From Labyrinthula sp. Ha (lineage: Eukaryota; Sar; Bigyra; Labyrinthulida; Labyrinthulaceae), in contig JAALGZ010000025.1 of the NCBI GenBank assembly GCA_015227615.1, forward strand, positions 310,001-374,000: a DNA stretch of 64,000 nucleotides. The letters run 5' to 3'. Each line of letters begins with the position of its first letter. Positions within the stretch are counted from its first letter, which is position 1. A program made the position numbers and the translations under genes. A model generated the notes under the pieces. The model saw only the letters and a program-made list of their open reading frames with translations, ran no database searches and was not told the origin of the DNA. Shown piece by piece: positions 22,117 to 32,349 of the stretch.

Positions 22117-25100
22117 GCTAATCTCGAGATTAGTCACTATGAGTCAAACTAGTGATGCAAATTATGAACAAATTACAGAGCAGAAAGACAAGAAGCCAGA
22201 TTTACAGGCAGTACAAACGGACCCAGTACAATCGGAGGCTTCAGAAACTCCTACTTCTTCTAGGGCAAAGGGACGCAAATCACCAGGAAAGAAAGACAAG
22301 AAGTGTCCAAGGAGTCCAGTGGCAAGGGGGTAAAGACCCGAGGAACTTCAAAAGACTCGCTGCTGACGGCCCAAACCTTAGATGAGCTCAAGAAGAAGAG
22401 AAGGGAAGATAGCAGAATGACCACGTGGAACGCCAGATTGGAGGCATTGGATAGTTTAGCGAAGCAGTTTGAGAACTAAAAGGAGAAACTGGAAAGCCTG
22501 CAAAGGACCACGGTGGAAACTCAAGAGCTGCAGCAGGAACTAGCCAAGAAGATCATGGACCTCCTGACGAATAACGCTGAAACGAGCACCAATCCAAATC
22601 AGCAACAGCAGGAGGACAAGCCTGAGAGGGACAGCGACCTAAGAGAAGATGATAAAGAAACCATAGATTCGGAAAAAGAGCAGCAGGAACGGAATAAACA
22701 AAGGGGGGGGGGCAAGAGAAATACACAGGAGACGAAGCAGGTTCTCGTATTAGCGCAGTTGAATCACAGTTCTCAATAAAACGCGAACTTCCGTGATTCT
22801 TGGTTTCTCGGCTTGATCCGAAACGGCCAGTACGTACGTTGATAAGGAACAAAAGAAGAAATCGATGCAAAGAACGGTTCCTCCAAGGGCACCAGATGAA
22901 GTTCATAACGGAGGAATACCTTCGGTGCATTTTGACCCTCCTGTGAAGCTTACCGAGTTAAAATACGAGAGCCTATCAAATTTCATTCACGAATTCAACA
23001 ACGTCAAGGTTAACGTCCCGGGAGTTAGTGTGTGCGGCTTATTGTCAAAAAATGTTGCAGATACGCTGTATCTCAGGGGAGTACAAACAAATAGTTCAAA
23101 TGCAACATTAAGATATCTCCAGAGATACCTAGCGGCTTTTGAAAGGATGCAGAAGAAAAGAGCTCTCAAAAACCTTAAACAGAAACTTACGTGGGAGTCG
23201 AAGGATTTGAATGAAATTTAGCAAATATTTTTCTTCTTCGATCAGGTGGCAAGGAATTTACGTTTCCTGAATCAAGAGGAGTAAACAAAAATCAGAAGAA
23301 GATATTAAAGTTGGTGGTCAACAAGATTCCAAACATTTTCGACGTTGATATCGACGAGCTGGCTATTACAATGGACTGATTAAATTTGGATAAGTTGAAG
23401 ACTTATCTACTAAGCAGAATTTTTGTTATCAATAAGAAGGAAGAACCGATGCATAACAAGAAAAATAAGTTGAAAGGAATAAGAGTTGTTAAAGATATGA
23501 ATGGTATAAGATCCAAGGACAAAATCCCTCCGCCTAAGTTCGTCAGCAGGATCAAGTTGAGAAGATTGGGAAATGAAGCGAGAACCATTGGAATTATGCT
23601 CAAAGAAGATTATTCTGGGGAGTTTATCAAAGTGAAGGGCTTGGCCGACACAGGAGCAGATAGAAATGTGGGTAGTGCTCAAGCTATGGAGCGTTATAAG
23701 GTGGAAGTGGAGGATCATATTCTCATCAAAGAGATACAGTTGCCAGACAAGCCATTACGCAAAATGACCAAGGTCATTTCCGCTCATGTCAAATTAACCC
23801 AGGCGGGAGACCAAGTTGATATAGGCGTACAACGCTTCTTCTGCATCGATAATCCAGCTTGGGATGAAGTCATCCTCGGTAAGAAAACACTGGATTATTT
23901 CATCGATACTTTAGATTTAAAGGTGGCCAGAGTTAAGCAAAACAGAAAATAGGAAATAGACAAGGAGTTGAAAGAAACTCTGGGACCCGTTATTCGAAGC
24001 ACAAGGGCCCCACGAAAGCATACGATACTTGTGTTCGAGGAGCTCTCCAGAGCTGAAATCGACAGTGAGAAGCTAGGACTCTAAACTTCCGGATGCACGC
24101 TGGTTCTAGTAAATGTAATAAGAAGTAACTGACAGGAAGTATTCTCTTTGTTTGGATCTCTAAACCTCGAATTCATTGAATCGATAATCTTTCTGGGAGG
24201 GGAGAAAAGGAAATTAAAGTCACCTATTTTTCATATCTCCCACACGAGTTCAAGGTATCTTATCATCTGGAACAGCAAATTTGATAAGAAGGTAATACGC
24301 AATAAAACCTCTACAGATGTTATTCAAGAATTCATAGAATTATCTGAAGAGATGCAGAAGATCTTTATTAGCCTACTCAATGTGCCAGAAGTTGATATAG
24401 AATTCACTTCGAGGCTGACAGGATCTACTAGCAATAATATAGACGCCGATAGAACTGTGTCCTTAGCAAGAAGCTCAAAGTATTACCAATTGAAGAGGTC
24501 ACGTCAACCCGTTTTCAATATTTAGAGAATATAAATGATCAGCCAAGGTTACACCAATTGTAATAAGTAACCTGGTCGACGATATTCCCGAGGAACTGAA
24601 TGAAATAGGAATCGGTGAAGGAAATATCGAGAAGGTTGAAGAAAAGAAGCTAATCAAGAAGATGACAGTAGAAAAGTTGGAGGAGAGCACTCTTAGCTCA
24701 TTAAAAAAGGAACAGATGATCGAAACCATGAAGTCGTCAATGGAAACTTGGGGCCTGAAGCAATCAAATTCCCTGATGTCTTTATTAGACCCAATACACG
24801 TCGACCTAGTTAAAGATCACAAGATTTTGCGACCAGATGACTACCACCAGTCCCCAGAAGCTGAAAGATTCCTGGAGCTCAATTTTCGTTAGCTCCAAGA
24901 GGCTGGAATAGTGGAACCTGCAAAAAATCCACTATGGGGTCACCCGTTTTTGTGGTACCAAAGAAAATGAGTGTGCCTTCAAATTGATCGCAGATAGATG
25001 CAATGGAGAGAGCAGAGTGGAAGAAGTCTAACTTACTAAATTGTTTTAGGATGGTTTCTAATATGATAAGATTCAATAAGATTACTATACCGACGTCGCT

Positions 25101-28100
25101 AAATCTGTCCAACTTGGAGAGGCAGCTGCTTTCGATAAATGATTCTAAATATTATATCACTTTGTATGTGTTAAGCGGCTTTGATTTCATGCCTACTGAA
25201 GAAATCTCCAAAGATGTGTTTACATTAGTTACCAGGCGCTCAGCCTGGCGCATGAATGGTTCCCCATGGGCTGGAAGAATACACCAGTGTTATTTTTTGA
25301 TCGAATCATTAATCAGATTATAGATGGAGAGGACGGTCGATACTTTGCTGCGCCTGGAAATGAGGTGGTGGCCTGGTTAGATGACCTGTTTATTTATGCC
25401 AACACGTTTAAGAACCTACTGGAGATATCACACAAAATGCTGGAGTGCGCAAGGAAGCTTAAGGTACGTTTCAATTTGCGCAAATGCGGATTCAGCGAGG
25501 AAGTTACAGTATGGTGCGGCAGAGAGGTGCGCCAAGGACTTTGGAATTACTCACCTAAGTTTTTTGAGAAGATCTTATCCCTATCGAAACCTAAATATCG
25601 TCACGAAGCAGCGCAGTGGGTATACCTGGCGAATTGACTCAGTCCCAATATCCCCAAATTAGCTGAGTTGAAGAAGCCTTTTGCTTATTTTGCAAACCTC
25701 AAGTGCAGAAAACTAGCGGAGGTGGAGAAAGATATGGAACCGGTGAAGTGGAATGATGTTTTAGAGGAGGCGTATGAGAAGTTGAAGCTTGCAATCGTCG
25801 AAGCCTCTAAACGTTTTCTCAGCACCTACGACCACAAGATCCCGTTACTGTTATTTACGGATACCAGTCAGGATACCTGGTCACTGGCTCTATTCCAAGA
25901 CGAGTTGGAACAGATAGACAACGATGTTCGCGCTCTCAGGTCACGCCCGTTGATGTTCCTTTCTGGGGGGGGGGGGGGTCTCAAACTCAGAGATCCGGTG
26001 GCATATCTCTTCAAAAGAGTTATACCCGATAATTTACGCTTTTGAGCGAGTCGGATATTTACTACATACCCATTCCGGGGGTATTTTTGTCTATACGGAT
26101 CATAGGGCGCTCCTGAGCGTTATAAAAATCAAAGACAACGAGAAAAAAATATATTGGGATAGATTGTACCATTCGGTAATACGGCTGCAGTCGGTTGACC
26201 TAACGATATTTCATATCCCAAGCAGAGATAATTTTGTATCAGACCTGCTAAAAAGATGGGGAAAGGTGCAGAGTGATCCTACAATAAATGTAGCAAGATG
26301 TAGCCACGTTTTGGGTCGTTCTTCGAATAAGCCGGTCGAGAAAGCGGAGTTATGGAGCATAAGTTGCGCTGAAGGAGAATCAGATCCAGTTGACTTTATT
26401 AAGGACGAAGATGTCTATATTATAGAGGTTGGCAGATTTAGTTTCTATGATGAATTGGAAAGAGAAACAAAGATTGTGGTCATAACTTCCAAAATTTTGG
26501 AAAGGAAGGAAGAACACTACCAGTTCAAGGAAGCAGTCTAGCATTCTATTCCATAGGATCATGAGAAGTCAAGAAGAAACATATTTACACAGCACTCTTC
26601 TTATCTATCTCCCTTTTATGCAGGTGAACGTTTTCATGAATTGAATTTGGAGGCTTTGATTAAGATGCAAAAACGCGTCGATAAGGCATTTAGGTTCAAG
26701 TGAAAATTCAAAGACAAGATTCTGTATTTTGGAGATAAGCTGGTGATTCCAAAGAAGTTCTTTGTGCACGTTCTAGTCAAAAAACATGTGTTAATGGGCC
26801 ACCCGAGTAAAATTTCGGAGGCCAACGAGCTGTCAAAATATTTTTTTCACGGAGTTGATAACCATACTTACAATTTGTTGTTTCCGAGCTTCCGGGGTAG
26901 ATGTCTGCATTGTCAGCGTGGACCCCTGTTGATAAGAAGACCTCTACATTTAACGAAATTGGGAACCAAGTCGAGAAGGGTGCTTGGTGCTGACTATTTA
27001 TTTATCAACAGCACTGGCTATATTCTAGCCATCGTCGACACCTGTACAAGAAAAGTCCAACTCACTTTCTTTAAGACTCCAACAGTAAAAGGAATGACCG
27101 AAGGATTCGAGAGGTGGAGAGATAGTTTTGGATTTGAAAGTGAACTTGTTATTGTGACCGACAATGGATCACACTTTTAAAATATGTTACTACAGCAATT
27201 GTCGAAGTCCATTGGGTTTGAACAATATTTCGCAGTCACATATTTGCCCTGGACCAATGGGTTAACAGAGGTTATAAATGTAACTATCCTAAAATATTTG
27301 AGATCTTTGTTATCTGAATACCCAATGCATGAGTCGGAATGGCCATATTTAATACTATTAGTGGGGTACTTGATAAGCAACAAGCCGGTGTCTTCAAGAA
27401 ATGTGAGAATCTCAAACGATTTTTTCTTCTATTTTAGGCCTGCTATCGATGTATTCCTTAGAAATCTTGAACATTTTGCAGTTCGAGTCGAAGAGGACTT
27501 AAAGAAACCAGCAAGCGTTAAAGATATTGAGACTGCTACAAATGAAACACAAGATGAGTTTAAAAGAATCCAGTCACAAGCCTATGAGGTTACAAGGTTA
27601 AATAGAGAAGAAGAAAATGTAAGAAGAAACAAGAAGGCTGGTGCGGTCATCCAATATTCTCCCGGTGATTATGTCTTAGTCTCCGATAAAGGAACCCCAT
27701 TCGCCAGTAAAAAGACGCGTATATAATGGATCGGTCCCTATCATGTGCTGGAAATCTTATCCAATAACATGTATAAATTGGAAGCTTTAACTGGCACCAT
27801 AAGAATTGTTCATGGGAGTCGAATGTGGTTTTGCTCACATCAGAGGCCCATTGGTAACAAGAAGTTGAAATCTTTATTTATCCACAATTATCAATCGGTG
27901 GAAGTGGAGAAAATAGCGGATATCAAATTTTCGGAGGGGAATAATCCTATTTATTTGCTAAAGATTTGATCGCTGGGGTTTGATCCAGATTCGGATACGT
28001 CGGAACCCCTTATTTCTGTTTATCAGGATTTGCTATTCTTCTTAGAAGATATATTGAAGACGAACTGCTGGATGAAAGGTTTAAAAAGCATTTACTTTTA

Positions 28101-28679
28101 GTACTGGAAAAATCAGACAACAAAGAGTATGATCATCTCAAGAAAAATAAGACTCCAAGGTTTAGAAGAATCAACGCTATTTAGAATGTGGAGAAGATAG
28201 AGATATCTAACACTTTAGGCTGGTTCCAAGAAGAAAAGAAAATACTTGAACAATTGATTCATAAATTCGGTTCTGGTAAGTTTGCAAATTATGGAAATAA
28301 GTTCTTACCTTTTAGGAGCAAACAGTAGTTGTCAACGCAGTTACAGCGTTTAATGAACTTGCAGGATATAGGAATGTTCCATAGACTCTGATTCAAACCA
28401 GCAAAGGCAAAAGAATTTTTGAAGAATAAGTTTGGAATTAACGAGTTTCATCGTAATATTCCAGGGGGGGGAATTAACCGCAAAATAAAGCTTCCTCTTA
28501 GACATGTTCCAGAAGGAAGTAGTAACATACGTTCCCGCAGAAACTATTAATATTGATTATTTTAGGAGATTAGATGATCCTCGACACTTGCAGTTAATAT
28601 TAGAGGAGTTTGAACAGCCTCAATGTAAGCAGTTCCTAAGGTCTTTTGGAATACATTCAGGAAAGGATATATAGAGTAA

Positions 28680-29688
28680 ATTGAAGTCGTTTTCAGATTT
28701 TGTCAAAGAAGTTCTCAAAGATTCAGAACGTGTTTTATCCGATTTCGTTAAGAATATTCGAGCACATGTGAAGCTTTGGACATGTCTTGTTAGATTTTAC
28801 GCCAAGTCCCAATCTCACTCAAAAGATACCGATTATTTTAATGAGAAACACGAAAACCTTATTTTTGATTCAGCGGATCATATTTTATCCTTAACTGGGG
28901 AAAGAGAAGGTAAGGTTGAACTCAGCTTTTTCGACAAACAATGTGCAACGAAATATTGGATTACTTATTCTGGTGGTAGCATTTTTTTCATTTCAGGTAC
29001 AGAGGTCTCTATTTTCATTGAGCCGCCAGATGTCACTTTATATTTACGCAATGTTTTGGACTTAACTTTTCTACAACCTCGAGCTAAACGCAGTTGCTTC
29101 GACGTAGTGCTGTTGGATCCTACTTGGCCCATCGGAGCTAGCAATCTCATGCGTGGTGTAGCTCTCGATTATCCTACCATGTCATTTAGAGCCTTTTCAA
29201 AACTCACTCTTCCTGTCCAGAATTTTTCCTATGGCAGTGTCATGTTTATTTGGGTTACCAATTCTGTATATCAAGATGTTTTAAATTGGGCAGCTGGGCA
29301 AAATTGTTTCTTTGCTGATTTCTTTACTTGGGTTAAGAAGCACGCTTCGGGCAAATTCTCCAAAAGTTTGGGATTCTATTTTCAGCATTCCCAAGAAACA
29401 TGTTTGATGTTCGAAAGGCGCTCCTCCGCCTCCGTTGTTTATTCAGATATATTCCTGGAGAAATGCTTTGGCGAAGCGCCCTCTACTTTCTTGACCTTAC
29501 CCAGATTACCCTCCGCCAAACCTGAACAATTTTACTACATCATCGAGTGCCTCTTTCCGCACGGTAATAAGCTAGAACTCTTTGCTAGGTACAACAATAT
29601 TCGTCCTACGTGGATTAGTTGTAGCCTCAGTTTGATGCCTAACGCTCATGTTGTCTACACCTCGCTTAGTCCTACAAACCTCTCTTAA
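28680..29688 (+). CDS. MT-A70-type N6-adenine methyltransferase frame carried by the gypsy element
   Basis: An uninterrupted frame of about 335 codons lying between the integrase region and the 3' LTR, ending 10 nt before that LTR. It has the MT-A70 fold signatures in order: 'FDVVLLD' leading into a DPxW-type catalytic motif at about 146-149, 'RGVALDYPTMSF' near 158-169, 'MFIWVTNSVY' near 188-197, 'FFTWVKKHASGK' near 214-225, 'GFYFQHSQETCLM' near 231-243, 'SAKPEQFYYIIE' and 'LELFARYNN' near the end. These proteins transfer methyl from SAM to N6 of adenine in RNA or DNA. The RGV..DY and GFYFQH..E segments look to me closer to the MTA1/AMT1 DNA-6mA branch than to METTL3; this is from memory and uncertain. 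Coding-like sequence upstream (about 28.0-28.7 kb) may be the N-terminal part of the same cargo. It is part of a broken element, so present activity is doubtful. Confidence 0.8.
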
Positions 29689-29698
29689 GTTTGGGGGA

Positions 29699-29884
29699 TG
29701 TCCTCACCCACACCAAACAGTTTCGTTTTGGTTTCGTATTTGGAACACTTTAGCTATACGTTCCCGGTATTTATCCTTGTAATTTATAACTGATATATTG
29801 TATAAGAGCTTGAAATACAGTACACTTGATCTTTAATACCTAATCGATACATTCACAAAGTTTGAAAGGTCCTTAAGGAGAACG
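29699..29884 (+). repeat. 3' LTR of the Ty3/gypsy element
   Basis: About 186 bp beginning TGTC directly after a G-rich polypurine tract (about 29690-29698). Direct repeat of 21931-22116. Confidence 0.85.
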
Positions 29885-30834
29885 ACAATAGAAGGATGTG
29901 AATCAACTATTTATTGTAATTCAATAATATCTTCTTCTTCTATCTTTCTTGATTCGTAATGTCCTTAATATTTTAAGGCCTCTATTATTTTATAAGTTCT
30001 CAGGAATCTTTTAATAGCTGAAACAATAGTTTTATTTTGAATATCTTCATCAATACTAAAAACTCAATATTTTAATAAGAAATACCTTGTTCTTAGAATT
30101 GTTTTATTAAAAGTTAAGCATTTATATATAATATATATATATTTTCCACTGAGTTTGTTTTCATATATTCTAAATAATAATATAAAATATTTTTACCCTA
30201 TATCTTTTGTATTGATTGAACTCAATAAACTGCAAAAAGAATTCACTTCAGGAATATTACACTCAGTAAACCTAAACTAAACATATTAAAAAAAGATACA
30301 CTAATAAATTCAGTTTTAACATTTTAAGTTGTTGAAAGTTTTGAAAATTTTCATCACTGAATCTGCAATTCACAAAACTAAGATCAAGAAACTAAAATAA
30401 AATACTTGAGTTCTTTCACAGCTGGAAAACAAAGAATAAAATTTGTAAATATAGATTCGACAGCATAAAAAGGACAATATCCAAACCTAACATAAAGATA
30501 AAAGAAAATAGAATACAATATAGTAGACACTTCATTATTTAGTTGGAGCCCTTTTACAAACTCTTCTATCTCCCTTTTGAACTTGTCTGGGTTAATAGGA
30601 TTCTTGTTATTATCGTGCTTCCTTTCAATAATTTAGATAATTAAGATACCATTCAAAATAAAAGTATGTTTTAGAATCTCTTTCTTCATATTGTTGTTGA
30701 ATTGATTTCATAATTTTATTTTTTTATTGTTTTGTTTTTGTTATTTTAGTACATATATTAATTGCCCAAAATATTTTTTGTGTAAAAGTAATCATTGAAA
30801 AAAACCAAATGACGTTATTTAAAATCCTTTATCG
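29885..30834. other. Intergenic AT-rich sequence
   Basis: Very AT-rich, with a TATA-type simple run near 30125-30142. No gene or repeat recognised. Confidence 0.5.
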
Positions 30835-31390
30835 TGATTAACGTTAACTATCGGAAATGAAAATGGACAAATTTTGCTTACCGGTATTAACAGTACGGAA
30901 TCCTTACCGGAACAAAAATTAATGGAAATTTCCGTTAACCACGATAACCACAATAAGAAAAATGGCTTTTATTGTTCCCAAAATTTTTTAACAATTTAAT
31001 ATTTTGTCCGAAATAATATCTCCATTCTATTTTATATCTATATTCTTCCCTTAAAGAAATAAAATTGAAACAAAGGCTGACTTAGAAGTAACTATAACAC
31101 AAAATCAACATCATGTGCAAATTATTTTGTGTGAAAATCTTCTTATGACTACTAACATTATTCTTGAAGTCATCTCAATCCAATCTCAAAATGAATCGCT
31201 AGAGAGTAGAAAAATATTTCAAATACCTTTTCTAGGCAATTTCAAAGAGCTAATTCTATTCTATGAGAGAAAATGCAACTGAGAATATCGAGGTAATACC
31301 TCTGCCATAGCAAGAATTTTGCACAGTCTTCATCTAAAAATTCTTGTATCTTGGCTCAAACTCTTTTTCACAAAACTTGACATAGAACAA
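30835..31390 (+). repeat. Unclassified dispersed repeat, copy A
   Basis: Matches the reverse complement of 36300-36890 over several hundred bases. Shared blocks include the sequence around 'GTTAACGTTAA'-like motifs at the outer end, a block near 30990-31025 (TTTAATATTTTGTCCGAAAT in this copy), 'ATCAACATCATGTG', 'CTTCTTATGACTACTAAC', and 'TTTTGCACAGTCTTCA' near the inner end. The copies are clearly diverged, perhaps a quarter of positions. The outer part is full of short CCGTTAA/TTAACGG-type words on both strands. They could be long inverted ends of one roughly 6-kb element or two independent insertions. A further TTAACG-rich block lies at about 31740-31860. Confidence 0.6.
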
Positions 31391-31940
31391 CATAAAGTTG
31401 TAGTTCAGGAAATTTACTTGACATCATCTCAATACAATTGGAAAGTCTTATTTTGTTAAGCCCAGTCTTTGTGTTTCTTCTCTCAATCAAATACGTCTCC
31501 CAGACAGTTCAGCAAGGCAAAACTCTAACAAGTGAAAGACAGCTAGTTTTGAAGCTTCGACGATCAAATTATTCTTTGTTCATCTTTAAAAACTACTGTT
31601 ATTTCTCTTTGTATCACCTTTTTTGTTCACACAAGGAATTTTTTCTGGAGTTGTTTGGTTTTGACTATGAACAGAAAGAGAAAATTTGGTTTTTGTGGAG
31701 TTTCCAAAAATTTACCAGTACGTACCGTTATTTAACGTGCTTAGCAGAATTACCGTTAATTTTGCGGTAATAACGGTAAAAAAGCTGAAAATTTGCCTAA
31801 CGGTGGCAACGGTTCCAAAGTTAGCGGAAAATTAACGTTAACTATCATAAATTTCGTTATGTTAAGAAACCTTAGTTACTTGTCGGGAAATTTATTGAGA
31901 ACTTGATATTGACCCGGTTTTTCAACTGGAGTGTATCTAT
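31391..31940. other. Sequence following repeat copy A, with TTAACG-rich block
   Basis: No gene. A 110-codon plus-strand frame (31438-31770) overlaps repeat sequence and has no motif. The block at about 31740-31860 repeats the ATTAACGTTAACTATC word that is also present near 30838, so the repeat unit may be about 1 kb long with related words at both ends. Confidence 0.4.
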
Positions 31941-32055
31941 AATTAGGGGTGTTATTTGATAAAAAATTATCAATAATTATTTGATAATTGTTTGATAGAT
32001 TATCAATAAAAGAACTTCCATTTTGATTATCAAATAATAATCAATAAAAATTGGG
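31941..32055 (+). repeat. hAT-like terminal sequence with GATAAT/ATTATC words
   Basis: Begins TAGGGGTG, which resembles the end of many hAT elements, followed by alternating TTGATAAT and ATTATCAA words. A similar sequence lies in opposite orientation at about 56640-56730. No matching partner end was found nearby, so this is probably a one-ended remnant. Confidence 0.4.
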
Positions 32056-32163
32056 TTATATGGCCTAAGTCCCAAGAACATATTTTAATTCAGAATCCAA
32101 CTATAAATTAAACTGAGCTTTAAATTTTACGTGTTCGAGGAAAGAAATAACTGAACAAAACTA

Positions 32164-32349
32164 ATGAAAGATAGTATTACTGTGTTATTCTTGTTCGTGA
32201 CGATCCTTGCGGCAATAAATAGATCCTTGCTGCTACTCGTTGAAGAGAGGGAAAGGTGTAGATGCGAGAATGGTCAACAAGAACCCCCTTGTACAGGAAG
32301 TTTAACCTTTGTTTCGCACTTTTTACTTTCTTTTCTAACCTTAATTTGA
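32164..32349 (+). CDS. Possible small secreted protein or signal-peptide exon
   Basis: A 61-codon frame starting with a plausible signal peptide ('MKDSITVLFLFVTILAAIN') followed by a charged, Cys-containing stretch ('ERCRCENGQQEPPC') and a second hydrophobic end. Base composition is less AT-rich than its surroundings. No family recognised. It may be a first exon, a short gene or chance. Confidence 0.25.
   Translation: MKDSITVLFLFVTILAAINRSLLLLVEERERCRCENGQQEPPCTGSLTFVSHFLLSFLTLI

Larger units (their letters stand above)
21931..29884 (+). mobile_element. Broken Ty3/gypsy LTR retrotransposon carrying an MT-A70 gene
   Basis: Bounded by two direct LTRs of about 186 bp beginning TGTC, with a purine-rich tract just inside the 3' LTR. 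Internal parts run in Ty3/gypsy order: gag-like region about 22.1-23.2 kb; retropepsin-type protease about 23.4-23.95 kb; reverse transcriptase about 24.7-25.6 kb with a DD catalytic box; RNase H about 25.7-26.3 kb; zinc-binding and catalytic integrase regions about 26.7-27.4 kb; then a non-retroviral segment about 28.0-29.7 kb ending in a methyltransferase frame. The copy is broken, with on the order of a dozen or more interruptions. By eye the LTRs differ at about 16 of 186 positions, so it is older than the copia element in this window. No target-site duplication was evident. Confidence 0.9.

Noticed and set aside
31438-31770. 110-codon plus-strand frame as a gene
   Set aside because: Lies in repeat-associated sequence and has no recognisable domain or composition of a host gene.
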